Shown: in pieces, positions 36,938 through 49,485 of the stretch
Layout: each line of letters begins with the position of its first letter
How positions within the stretch are numbered: position 1 is the stretch's first letter
Assembly: GCA_903813345.2 (NCBI GenBank)
Contig: CAIIXF020000008.1
Coordinates: 23,298,822 to 23,362,821, forward strand
DNA length: 64,000 nt
Source: Owenia fusiformis
Taxonomy: Eukaryota > Annelida > Polychaeta > Sabellida > Oweniidae
Direction of reading: 5' to 3'
Translations under genes and position numbers: made by a program
Notes under the pieces: generated by a model
What the model was told of the DNA's origin: nothing
Seen by the model: the letters and a program-made list of their open reading frames with translations, nothing else
Database searches by the model: none

Positions 36938-36939
36938 TA

Positions 36940-39780
36940 CATGTAATTTCAAAAGCTCAACTAGCATATATTGTATATAATGCTAAATGTATATTATAAT
37001 AGTGTATATAAAACAAATGGTACATTTCGATCATATCGTGAAATTCTACTTTCATTAATAGTACATGCATAAATATTGTTGAATATTCATGCTGTGCTAT
37101 TTTGTGGCTTTTGTGTTCAAAGGGCTTGCTGACTGGTAATGTTACTCCAACAATATTGTTTCAAAATTGTACTTAAAGGCCCTGTGTAAATTTTGAAAAT
37201 ATAGTTCAATCATTCAAATATTACTTTCCATGAAAAATGTGACTTTTGAAAAAAAGTTGTTCATCTTATAATCAGTTTTCAAATATTTGAATTTCCTGAC
37301 ATTTTTAAAACAATAGTTTATATTTTTAGATCTACTCTATTGAGTAGATGAGGCAAAAGTCATATTATTTCAACCATTCAATCTATTCTATGCATATATA
37401 TTGTGATATACACTGTGCTGTCACTCAAGTAGGTGGCTCAATCAAATTTTTAGAATTCAGATAATACTTTGCTAATATTCTTGACAAAAATAGAACATTG
37501 GACAGTAGACCCTAAGTTCAGTCTACCAGTTCCATTTTTCTTGATGCTGAACAAGTCTTTTTTGTTACTCGCCAATTACAAAAGCATAACCACCATACAT
37601 AATGTGTATGTCTGATAGATGATTTAGATATCCGTCTAGTTCCAAATGAATGGAACATAATTAAAACTACATGTATTGTAAAATAGTAACACCAAATATT
37701 ACCTTGAAACTGGGTGTTTTCATTCCCAGTTACCACGAATGACTATTATTCTTACTCATTCAAATACCACTAGAGATATAATTATGCAATTTCTGGATCA
37801 ATTGTATGGTTGATTGCTGCATTCCCTGCAAAAATATCATGGAAATTCATGCCTTTAAAAAAACGTATAGAAAACCAAAAATATAGAGATCCTGTGTAAT
37901 CACTACATATCTTTGTGACTAAGCACTTATGATGGATGATGAAGGGACAAATGCTATGATTCACAACAGCTCATGTGGTTATTGCGCATGCGTTCAAATT
38001 GAAATAATATGAACTAATCAAATGCTGAATTGAACTCACCTGCACAAAAAATCAAACCAAAAAATGGAAACTCGCGCAGAGGTCCCCTAGAGAACAATTC
38101 TAGTTACAAAACGATAATTTCATGCATCTTTTTGCATATAGCAGTCGTTATAGGCTGTCCTTCGTTAAAAATAATATACGGGAATGAACCTTAGGAAACA
38201 AAGAACTCTGGGAACTACCAATTTTTAACATTGGACGTGTCTTGAGAAAGAAATCAACTCTCGTTTTTGTACAATTTTCAGGAAGCATCAACATTGGCCT
38301 TCCTTAAACTCTTCATAACCAGTACACACTTATCAGAGGGCTTCCCCAACACTCCGGCCAAGCCCAAGTGGGTTTTGTAACTGATATTTCTATTATACAG
38401 ATACATTTAAGTTATAATTAGTATGTAATATAGCACTCAATTCTTCTTGAGTCTTTTTGATCTGTCAACCGCCTGTTCCATTGCTAAATATCTATGAACC
38501 CACAGTTCTACTTCTATACATAAAAGAGTACAAGAGCACATCTTGCCTCCATCAACATACTGTATTTCTACTCATAGAAAAATCAAACGTGACAACATGT
38601 GGCATGGAAGAGGATTTAAAGAGCATTTTGATGTCTAACTAGATTGACTAACATATCATAAAACCAATTATCTCTAAAGGGAATCTGTCTCTGGCAATGT
38701 CCTTTCTACATTTTGGTGCTTTTATTGACTTTATTTTGATGGTTCATTTGATGTGATTACTCTTATTAAGGAAGAATCTACCATCCAGAGTTTGACTTTG
38801 TATCTCTAAGAAAGGAATTCATCTTTAATTCTTCAGTGAGAAAGAAATGTTGATCTAGTCCTTTCAATCAGATAACTTATGTATAGAGAGAGGATGGGGC
38901 TGACTGAGTGTGGAAGGTGAAATATGAGGAGGATGATATAAGGAAGGACTGTAAAAAATGGAGAAAGGTGAAGATGATATATGAGAAGGAGAGAGATTAG
39001 GTGAATAAGTAGATTAGACATGTAACATAATATGATAGAAAAGAGAGTGAATGGGAGGCAGGAGAGGTCATATTAAAATAGGATTGGAGACTAGGTGAAT
39101 GGCAAAGGACGCCCTCAAGCTGAGAGGCTGAGGGACAAAGGGACATAGCTGATATGGCTTCTATGGCATCACCTACACTGTAGCCTCACATTGACCCTAA
39201 TAACTCAATATCCAAATGATCGTCAATGAAACAAATATAATTTGTTGGCTTAAAACATTAAAACCTGGGAAAACAATTATTTTGTTTTAATTTTAATTTA
39301 TTGTAATTTTATGATAGTGTCATGGGTTAAAAGCAATTACATAGTACTTATACTTATACTTGTATAAAACAATGTTACATTATCAAAATCACCCAAGGCC
39401 CCCTATAATACACTTTTTTAAAAACTTATAAATCATGATTTGTAGATAAAATGTTCCTGTCATTATAACATCTGATCACAGGCCTTTTCAAAGGAAAGAT
39501 AAATGTAGTTGTGTTGCTTTTTGCAGATAAGAGGTGTTGATGAGCAGAAGGTCAGTTCAAGATTCAATGGAATTTTAATCAAATAAAGAGCTATTTTGGA
39601 AACTCTCTGACAGCTCAGATTCAAATTGTATGTCATGTCTGTAAACACTATCTGAAAGGCTGAGATCTCAATGAATTTACTGAGTGTTGTACATTATTGC
39701 CATCTATATGTGTCATCTCAAGTTATTTTCACAATAAAATATCCCACACTTTATGATTACTGCTTTGTTTAAAAAAAGTA
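36940..39780. other. Unique non-coding stretch
   Basis: No exon can be supported. On the minus strand TTTGTGCAG|GTGAGTTC near 38040 has a donor-like site after a GC-richer stretch (38050-38095), but no frame or homology backs it. GCGCATGCG at 37984 is a short palindrome. Purine-rich AGGAGGATG-type sequence occurs at 38890-39080. Confidence 0.4.
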
Positions 39781-39787
39781 AAAACAA

Positions 39788-40612
39788 ACTAGAAAAACTA
39801 GCAAATCCCACCAAACTGAAAACACATTTTGATAATTAGTGGCCATCTTGAAAATCTCATCTTCAACAGAGCATATCAGATTGTAGAATTTGAACCAAAT
39901 CCATTCACTCATATTTGAGTTATCAAAGATTTTTAACTTTTTAAGATAAATACAGCTGCCATCTTGAAAATTTCTTGTTAAGTAGAGCTCCTTTGTCCCT
40001 AGGTAGCACCATATAGAATTTAAACCAAATCCTTTCACTGGTATAAGGATTTTTATGCAAAATGGGACCCATTTTCAAATTCAGCCATCATCTTGAAAAT
40101 TCATTCTCGAACAGAGCTGCTGTGTTCCTAGGCTTCAGCATATAAATATTTGAACCAAATCCATCTACTGGTTTTTGATTTATCAAGTATTTTAAGGACA
40201 AATGGTGGCCATTTTGAAATTAAGCCACCATCTTGAAAATTCTTTTTTGAACAGAGCAAATGTGTCCCTAGGCATCAGCATATAAAATCTAAAACGAAAT
40301 CTGTTCACTGGTATTAGAGTAATCATAAAATTTATATAAAAGCATATAAAATTTGAATGAAATCTTTTCACCGGTAATTGAGTTATCAAAGATTAAGTTT
40401 TTTGGGGGGAAAATGGTGGCAATCTTGGAATTCAGACACCATCTTGAAAACTCTTTCTCAAATAGACCTACTGTTTCCCTAGGCATAAGTATATAAAATT
40501 TAAAACGAAATCTGTTCACTGGTATTTGCATCGGTATTTGAGTAATCAAAGATTATGTTTATGAATATACATACATATATCCCCCTCGAATTTTGTTCGG
40601 TTGGATAAATAT
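39788..40612. mobile_element. Repeat element with ATCCCACCAAAC / GTTCGGTTGGAT ends
   Basis: The left core 39805-39816 and the right core 40595-40606 are inverted with two mismatches. Internal units repeat (GCCATCTTGAAAATT...CCTAGGCATCAGCATATAAAA...TTCACTGGTAT...GAGTTATCAAAG), roughly 100-130 bp each, about five copies. The same internal unit occurs at 44297-45000. It encodes no protein. Confidence 0.55.
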
Positions 40613-41319
40613 TATCAGTAAAAGTTGTGGTAACCAAATTATCTAGGCTTCCAGTGATCAATATCTCGAACGTTGGCATGTACACTAAAACCTCTTTTCA
40701 AAAACATCTATGTTATAACATATTAGAAACAATTTTAAAGTGCTGCACATTATGCATATGCCTGTTTCACAATAGCAAAGATAAATTGATATTTGCAATG
40801 GGTCTGATGACATACATACTGAGACAGTAGTAAATTCACAATGATTAATTTTCCTAGGTGAACCATACAACCTAGATCTCTCCCAGGGGAATTCATATTG
40901 TCTTATTACATTAACATTGCTTCTGTATTACAACTGATGTTTAAACTGTAGTGTTCAGGTTTTATCTACTAATCTCTACTACTTTGTATGATGAACTTCA
41001 TCTTTGATCATTTCATTCCTAATTGTGATGATTATATGTGATGAATAAAAAAAATTGAATGTTTCCATAGGTGGCAAGAAAAGATAAGAACATGAAAAAG
41101 TCATGATTATGATAAATGATATATATCAAGGAATTGAATAAATGACATAAACATCAACTCCAATTATTAAAGAACCCCAAGGTGTCACATTTTCACACTT
41201 TATATTAACTCTTTCTGACATTTGGGGAATTAAATATTGTTTGCTCCATTAACTGATTAGGTTTATTTTCAATATCTTTATCATTTACACTATATCAACC
41301 AGAAACATCATTGACTTAC
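40613..41319. other. Spacer downstream of PDZ exon B
   Basis: AT-rich sequence lies after the donor of the minus-strand exon at 41320. It is presumably intronic, since that exon ends in an open phase. No further exon was found. Confidence 0.5.
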
Positions 41320-41458
41320 CACTCATTATTTCTTCTATCTTTGGTTCAAAGCCCTCATCAGTGCCACCTATAACTGAGAATCCAAACCGTTTATCAGGTC
41401 CCTGCATCTTCATCACTTTAACAAAAATCTCCTCAGTGGGGACTGGCTTTTTTTGCTC
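41320..41458 (-). CDS. PDZ-domain protein, exon B
   Basis: This 139-nt exon has a pyrimidine-rich acceptor (TTTTCCCTAG|GAG) and a strong donor (AGTG|GTAAGTC). It starts in phase 0 and ends in phase 1. It encodes 46 residues including TEEIFVKVMKMQG, KRFGFSVIGGTDEGF and PKIEEIMS. The RFGFSVIGG stretch is the carboxylate-binding loop and second strand of a PDZ domain, which binds C-terminal peptides of partner proteins. The exon covers roughly the first third of the domain, and the rest must lie on exons further left or outside the window. The family member is not identified. Confidence 0.85.
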
Positions 41459-42473
41459 CTAGGGAAAATAATGAGGATATTTAGTTGTGTATGAATCCAT
41501 TGGTCTCATAATATTATGTATTGAACAAAATGTATTACAGTACTTCATCATTTTAAAGCATCTGAACTAGTAAATACCACAGTACAGTAAATGCAACTTT
41601 GAAAAAAAATAAACCTAAGCAGAACTGTCATACTAATGCACAATTCAAACATGAACCGAATGCATTGCTTTTTCCATCAAAGTTATAATATCTGAGACAT
41701 CACCCTAAAGAGCATCTCAAACTTCAAAATAAGTTTTACCAAACACCTGTGTAACTGGTAATGAAAAGGAGCTAGCATACAATATGGGAAATATATCTAA
41801 AGTGAACATAATAAAAAATGAACCTAATCTTAAGTAATACATTTACCTAAAGCAAACCTACTAAAGGCTGGGATGCAAAACTTTATATTCCATCTCTTTT
41901 ATATCAAACACTTGACCAATTAGTTAATTGATACAAATGTACTTCCTTATTTGAATCACTAAGAAAAAAATAACATAATTTGCTAACAAAATGGCTAATT
42001 TCATATCGATCATTACATTTGCATCTAAGGTACACCAAGATGCGAGGTTAGACTCCCATATCTCCAATTTTAAAGAAAAATTGTTAACTCAACAGATAAA
42101 TTATAGAGCAATTTTAACATAGATAAATAATATTCCTTTTTCCCATGAATGTTTATAAATGTCTCAAGGCTACATGCAGATTCAGAGCAAACCAAGTTAT
42201 AAGAGGTAAGAATGAGAGTTGCCTATGAGTGTGTCATACCGATTAGATAACAAAATTGTGAATCATTTCTTTTATCACCAATTTTTAAAACTGCAGAACC
42301 TTTCTGATATGGAAGCCGGAAATTGTGAAGGCCAGAAATTGCAAATACCTTCTCTTAATATTCAATTCTTCAATATACTTCAATGTTATTAGAACCTTTT
42401 CATCCTTAATTTTTAATAATAATTATCCCTTGTCTCCCATATGAATCTTTTAATATGAAAACATTTTCAGTCC
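41459..42473. other. PDZ gene intron, unique part
   Basis: AT-rich intronic sequence between exon B and the 56-bp array, without recognisable elements. Confidence 0.6.
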
Positions 42474-43672
42474 TATTCCAATGCCTCCCAAATTTTTGGA
42501 ATGTGAACATTATGATCTTAATTTCTCATTATTCCATTGCCTCCCACATTTTTGGAATGTGAACATTATGATCTTAATTTCTCATTATTCTATTGCCTCC
42601 CACATTTTTGAAATGTGAACATTATGATCTTAATTTCTCATTATTCCATTGCCTCCCACATTTTTGGAATGTGAACATTATGATCTTAATTTCTCATTAT
42701 TCTATTGCCTCCCACATTTTTGAAATGTGAACATTATGATCTTAATTTCTCATTATTCCATTGCCTCCCACATTTTTGGAATGTGAACATTATGATCTTA
42801 ATGTCTCATTATTCTATTGCCTCCCACATTTTTGGAATGTGAACATTATGATCTTAATTTCTCACTATTCTATTGCCTCCCACATTTTTGGAATGTGAAC
42901 ATTATGATCTTAATTTCTCATTATTCTATTGCCTCCCACATTTTTGAAATGTGAACATTATGATCTTAATTTCTCATTATTCCATTGCCTCCCACATTTT
43001 TGGAATGTGAACATTATGATCTTAATTTCTCATTATTCTATTGCCTCCCACATTTTTGGAATGTGAACATTATGATCTTAATTTCTCATTATTCTATTGC
43101 CTCCCACATGTTTGGAATGTGAACATTATGATCTTAATTTCTCATTATTCTATTGCCTCCCACATGTTTGGAATGTGAACATTATGATCTTAATTTCTCA
43201 CTATTCTATTGCCTCCCACATTTTTGGAATGTGAACATTATGATCTTAATTTCTCATTATTCTATTGCCTCCCACATGTTTGGAATGTGAACATTATGAT
43301 CTTAATTTCTCATTATTCTATTGCCTCCCACATGTTTGGAATGTGAACATTATGATCTTAATTTCTCACTATTCTATTGCCTCCCACATTTTTGGAATGT
43401 GAACATTATGATCTTAATTTCTCATTATTCTATTGCCTCCCACATGTTTGGAATGTGAACATTATGATCTTAATTTCTCATTATTCTATTGCCTCCCACA
43501 TGTTTGGAATGTGAACATTATGATCTTAATTTCTCACTATTCTATTGCCTCCCACATTTTTGGAATGTGAACATTATGATCTTAATTTCTCACTATTCTA
43601 TTGCCTCCCACATTTTTGGAATGTGAACATTATGATCTTAATTTCTCACTATTCTATTACCTACCATTTTAA
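42474..43672. repeat. 56-bp minisatellite, about 21 copies, with 168-bp higher order
   Basis: The unit is 56 bp (ATTCTATTGCCTCCCACATT, TTTGGAATGTGAACATTATG, ATCTTAATTTCTCATT). Between 43091 and about 43540 three variant units recur in fixed order: ATGTTT/CTCATT, ATGTTT/CTCACT and ATTTTT/CTCATT, giving a 168-bp higher-order repeat. It lies in the intron of the PDZ gene. Confidence 0.95.
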
Positions 43673-44296
43673 TGGAACTAGTAATATGAACACTTTTTCA
43701 GCCCTAAGTTTTGATCATCACATTGGCGCCAATATTATTAGATTCTTTTGATGTGAATACCTTTTTGATTTTCCCATTCACTTCAATAATGAAACTGGTA
43801 TCAATGTGAATATTTCAAGCAAAAGACTTTCGAGTTTAATTTAGACAGGTGTTACTGTATCTGTAAAAACATGGAATGTGAGGGGCAAAAATGGGATAGA
43901 AATATTAAAAAGAAGACTTAGGATCATGGATAATGAAGAATATTATGCTTAGCTCAAATAAGCTCCGATTCATTGTATGGGCGCTGGCCGATAAGTATCT
44001 TTCAACATCCGCCAGATACGTACGAGCATCCTATGGGTGCCGGCAACAATCGTATGATTTTTACATCGTATAGGCGCCAGGAGAATTTTATTGCGGACAT
44101 AAAACTTGCCATTATCTCACCAATTTTTCTTCCAATCAAACTCATCAGAGCCTAACCCACCGGCGCCTGTGAGGTCATCGTACAATTATCATACAGCTTT
44201 CGGTGACATCATAAAGTCATTCTGTGATTTCAATGAATTAATGAAGCTAGAATCTAATAAGTACATTTAAATAGTTATAAACGTTTTCACAAATCA
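43673..44296. other. PDZ gene intron, GC-richer spacer
   Basis: The segment 43965-44210 is noticeably richer in GC, with CGTATGATTTTT/CATCGTA-type motifs. It has no exon with splice support. TACTGTAACACCTGTCT-like sequence near 43840-43860 (on the minus strand) resembles the end of a DNA transposon and also 28629-28650, but I cannot pair it. Confidence 0.35.
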
Positions 44297-45000
44297 AACT
44301 AGAAAAACAGCAACTCCACTGAGTAGCAAATCCCACCGAACAAAACATGTTCTGGTAAACAGCGGCCATTTAAAATTTGAGCTAAATCAATCCACTGGTA
44401 TTATTCTCAAAGATTATGTTTTTATGAAACATGGTTGCCTGTTTGAAATTCAGCTGTCATCTTTAGATTTCTTCTTTAGCAGAGCTCCTATGTCCCAAGG
44501 CATCAGTATATACAATTTAATCCAAATCCGCCCAATGGTATTTGAGTTATCAAAGATTACCTTTTTATGAAAAATGGCAGCCATTTTGAAATTCAGCTGA
44601 TGCCTTTGAAATTTCTTCTGAAGCAGATCTCCTTTTTCCCTTAACATCAGCATAAAAAATTGGAACCAAATCCATCCACTGATATTTGAGGTATCAATGA
44701 TCATGTTTTTTTACGAAAAATTGTGGCCATTTTGAAATTCAGAAGCCATCTTGAAAATGTCTTCTTGAGCAGAACTTCTTTGTCTCTAGGCATCAGCATA
44801 AAGAATTTGAACCATATCCGTCAACTGGTATTAGAGTTATCAAAGGTTACGTTATGAAAAATGGCAGCCATTTTGAAATTCAGCTGCCATCTTGAAAATC
44901 CCTTCTTGAGCAGAGTTCCTATGTCCCTATAGGCATCAGCATGTAAAATTTGAATCCATTCAATGGTATTTGAGTTATCAAAGATTATGATCTTCATGCC
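44297..45000. repeat. Repeat element related to 39788-40612
   Basis: It begins with the family left end (CAACTCCACTGAGTAGCAAATCCCACCGAA, core at 44330-44340). It continues with four internal units containing GCCATTTTGAAATTCAGC, ATGTCCC..AGGCATCAG and ATTTGAGTTATCAAAG. No right end of the GTTCGGTGGGAT type was found, so this copy is truncated near 45000. Confidence 0.55.
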
Positions 45001-46127
45001 ATCAACGGATGATTTCCATGTATCATTTTGTTCGCGGCCGTCATATGATGCGTGAGCATATTCACGATGCAGTAGTTTCACAAGAATTTCTCACAACAGG
45101 CTAATGACACCCCTGCGATGAACGCAAGATATCAGAGAAAAGTGCCCGGCGATCGCACAATTTCACAGTAACTAATCGGCCAGCGACAGGCACTTATGTG
45201 AGCTAGATATTAGGTCCGAAAAAAGGAATGTGGAAAATAAGGCCCTAGCAAATGTGGAATACAAGATCTAATAAGAAGACACACAGGGATAAATATGACA
45301 CTTTGAAGAGTAAAAATGGACATAATGGAACTTACGCAGCATGACCAAAATTAGATCGTAGTACTCACTGGTGGATCTGGGGGATGACCCAGAAAATCTT
45401 TTTAGGAATCAATTAGTGGGCCTTTTTGGGTATCACTTGGCCTTTTACAGCCTTATTTTCAAATTTTAGTCCATATTATCAAGAAATTTGCCCCCCCCCC
45501 CTTATTGATTCCAAGATTCGCCCCTGGACTAGTCTGCATTTGCAGAATATGAAACCAAAAAAGTATAACCTAGCTCCCTCCCTGATTATTAATAAACTTT
45601 ATGAAAACAGCCCTCAATTCAAAAAAAGTTATAATATATCGTACAATATATTAAGTTTCACAGATGGGTTACACAAACGGTATCTGTGAGCTAAGGGGTA
45701 ATATAACTTCATTTGGCTCAAATATATCAGCATAGAAGTTTGTTTTGCATAAGCTTCAAAGAGCTATCAAAACATATCAGTGATCTTACCCTCTAGAATA
45801 TACTTGTAAGGAGTTGGGCATGTAAAACAACTCAGCTAGGTTAAGAGTATTTATTCATGGCCTATTCTTAAACTAATCAGTAACAAATATTTGGATAAAT
45901 ACTTTTAAGATTCTTAAAAAAACAGACCAGTAATTCTTTCACAACATTAATGCTTTAGATCACCACAGGGCAAAAGGAATATTCTTTTTAAAGTAGAAGA
46001 TATTTACAGGGATATTTACAGACAAAATATAGAAAATATTCACTCTTCCGAAAAAGACATTTGATTGCTAAAAACAGTGAGCATCCCATATAAGAAAAAT
46101 ATAAAACTCAACTCCTAGAAAACTCAT
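45001..46127. other. PDZ gene intron, unique part
   Basis: No exon is supported. The stretch 45010-45240 is moderately GC-rich, with CpG-containing words such as GGCGATCGC. A C-run occurs at 45490. An 87-codon plus-strand frame from 45426 looks like chance. Confidence 0.45.
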
Positions 46128-49100
46128 CCCATGATCAATTCTTTCCTTGGATATCTCATCCCAATAGACAACTCTTCCTTTGGATATCTCATCCCATGGA
46201 CAACTCTTCCCTTGGATACCTCATCCCATGGACAACTCTCCCCTTCGATATCTCATCCCATGGACAACTCTTCCCATGGATATCTCATCCCAATAGACAA
46301 CTCTTCCTTTGGATATCTCATCCTAATAGACAACTCTTCCTTTGGATATCTCATCCTAATAGACAACTCTTTCTTTGGATATCTCGACGACTCTTCCTTT
46401 GGATATCTCATCCCATGGACAACTCTTCCCTTGGATATCTCATCCCATACACAACTCTTCCCTTGGATACCTCATCCCATGGACAACTCTTCCTTTGGAT
46501 ATCTCATCCCAATAGACAACTCTTCCTTTGGATATCTCATCCCAATAGACAACTCTTCATTTGGATATCTCATCCCAATAGATAACTCTTCATTTGGATA
46601 TCTCATCCTAATAGACAACTCTTTCTTTGGATATCTCATCCCAATAGACAACTCTTCCCTTGGATATCTCATCCCAATAGACAACTCTTCCCTTGGATAT
46701 CTCATCCCAATAGACAACTCTTCATTTGGATATCTCATCCCAATAGACAACTCTTCCCTTGGATATCTCATCCCATGGACAACCCTTCTCTTGGATATCT
46801 CATCTCATGGACAACTCTTCCCTTGGATATCTCATCCCAATAGATAACTCTTCCTTTGGATATCTCATCCCAATAGACAACTCATCCTTTGGATATCTCA
46901 TCCCATGGGCAACTCTTCCCTTGGATATATCATCCTAATAGATAACTCTTCCTTTGGATATCTCATCCCATGGACAACTCTTCCTTTGGATATCTTATCC
47001 CATAGACAACTCTTCCCTTGGATATCTCATCCCATGGACAACTCTTCCCTTGGATATCTCATCCCATGGACAACTCTTCCTTTGGATATCTCATCCCATA
47101 GACAACTCTTCCCTTGGATATCTCATCTCATGGACAACTCTTCCCTTGGATATCTCATCCCAATAGATAACTCTTCCTTTGGATATCTCATCCCATGGAC
47201 AACTCTTCCCATGGATATCTCATCCCAATAGACAACTCTTCCTTTGGATATCTCATCCTAATAGACAACTCTTCCTTTGGATATCTCATCCAAATAGACA
47301 ACTCATCCTTTGGATATCTCATCCCATGGGCAACTCTTCCCTTGGATTTATCATCCCAATAGACAACTCTTCCTTTGGATATCACATCCAAATAGACAAC
47401 TCATCCTTTGGATATCTCATCCCATGGGCAACTCTTCCCTTGGATTTATCATCCCAATAGACAACTCATCCTTTGGATATCTCATCCCATGGACAACTCA
47501 TCCTTTGGATATCTCATCCCATGGACAACTCTTCCCTTGGATATCTCATCCCAATAGATAACTCTTCCCTTGGATATCTCATCCTAATAGACGACTCCTC
47601 CTTTGGATATCTCATCCCAATAGACAACTCTTCCTTTGGATATCTCATCCCATGGACAACACATCCCATGGACAACTCATCCTTTGGATATCTCATCCCA
47701 ATAGACAACTCTTCATTTGGATATCTCATCCCAATAGATAACTCTTCATTTGGATATCTCATCCTAATAGACAACTCTTTCTTTGGATATCTCATCCCAA
47801 TAGACAACTCTTCCCTTGGATATCTCATCCCAATAGACAACTCTTCCCTTGGATATCTCATCCCAATAGACAACTCTTCATTTGGATATCTCATCCCAAT
47901 AGACAACTCTTCCCTTGGATATCTCATCCCATGGACAACCCTTCTCTTGGATATCTCATCTCATGGACAACTCTTCCCTTGGATATCTCATCTCAATAGA
48001 TAACTCTTCCTTTGGATATCTCATCCCAATAGACAACTCATCCTTTGGATATCTCATCCCATGGGCAACTCTTCCCTTGGATATATCATCCTAATAGATA
48101 ACTCTTCCTTTGGATATCTCATCCCATGGACAACTCTTCCTTTGGATATCTCATCCCATAGACAACTCTTCCCTTGGATATCTCATCCCATGGACAACTC
48201 TTCCCTTGGATATCTCATCCCATGGACAACTCTTCCTTTGGATATCTCATCCCATAGACAACTCTTCCCTTGGATATCTCATCTCATGGACAACTCTTCC
48301 CTTGGATATCTCATCCCAATAGATAACTCTTCCTTTGGATATCTCATCCCATGGACAACTCTTCCCATGGATATCTCATCCCAATAGACAACTCTTCCTT
48401 TGGATATCTCATACTAATAGACAACTCTTCCTTTGGATATCTCATCCAAATAGACAACTCATCCTTTGGATATCTCATCCCATGGGCAACTCTTCCCTTG
48501 GATTTATCATCCCAATAGACAACTCTTCCTTTGGATATCACATCCAAATAGACAACTCATCCTTTGGATATCTCATCCCATGGGCAACTCTTCCCTTGGA
48601 TTTATCATCCCAATAGACAACTCATCCTTTGGATATCTCATCCCATGGACAACTCATCCTTTGGATATCTCATCCCATGGACAACTCTTCCCTTGGATAT
48701 CTCATCCCAATAGATAACTCTTCCCTTGGATATCTCATCCTAATAGACGACTCCTCCTTTGGATATCTCATCCCAATAGACAACTCTTCCTTTGGATATC
48801 TCATCCCATGGACAACTCTTCCCATGGATATCTCATCCAAATAGACAACTCATCCTTTGGATATCTCATCCCATGGGCAACTCTTCCCTTGGATTTATCA
48901 TCCCAATAGACAACTCATCCTTTGGATATCTCATCCCATGGACAACTCATCCTTTGGATATCTCATCCCATGGACAACTCTTCCCTTGGATATCTCATCC
49001 CAATAGATAACTCTTCCCTTGGATATCTCATCCTAATAGACGACTCCTCCTTTGGATATCTCATCCCAATAGACAACTCTTCCCTTGGATATCTCATCTC

Positions 49101-49316
49101 ATGGACAACTCTTCCCTTGGATATCTCATCCCAATAGACAACTCTTCCTTTGGATATCTCATCCCATGGACAACTCTTCCCATGGATATCTCATCCCAAT
49201 AGACAACTCTTCCTTTGGATATCTCATCCCATGGACAACACTTTCCCTTGGATATCTCATCCCAAAGACAACTCTTCTCTTGGATATCTCATCCTATGGA
49301 CAACTCTTCCCTTGAA
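46128..49316. repeat. 32/33-bp minisatellite, about 98 units, with 1156-bp higher order
   Basis: Units of 33 bp (GATATCTCATCCCAATAGAC + AACTCTTCCTTTG) and 32 bp (with CCATGGAC) are mixed. A block of about 1.1 kb starting near 46548 recurs near 47704 at an offset of 1156 bp with few differences. A shorter block near 48543 recurs near 48836 at an offset of about 293 bp. The array ends 38 bp before the donor side of PDZ exon A. Its many open frames on both strands are by-products. Confidence 0.95.
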
Positions 49317-49353
49317 CATTAATTAAAGATGATAAATAAAAAAATGTTCTTAC

Positions 49354-49485
49354 CTCTACATCAACTGCCATCTCATCACCATAGAAATCTGGTGTATAGT
49401 TGAAGCCAGGTACATATCCATTTGTATCTCCATTCATTTTATGACCCCGTGGATAGAAACTATCCGACCCCTGAGGGTCTGCCAT
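49354..49485 (-). CDS. PDZ-domain protein, exon A
   Basis: This 132-nt exon has acceptor CGATTTCAG|ATG and donor GTAGAG|GTAAGA. It is in phase 0 at both ends, which fits exon B exactly. It encodes 44 residues beginning MADPQGSDSFYPRGHK and ending DFYGDEMAVDVE, a polar, probably disordered lead-in to the PDZ domain. The ATG is the first codon after the acceptor. It may be the translation start, with a non-coding exon upstream, or an internal Met if exon C (54439-54492) is real. The intron to exon B is 7.9 kb. Confidence 0.8.

Noticed and set aside
46131-49315. Frames with DNSSFGYLIP or RYPKEELSIGM repeats on both strands
   Set aside because: They come from mixed 32- and 33-bp units and break whenever the unit length changes.
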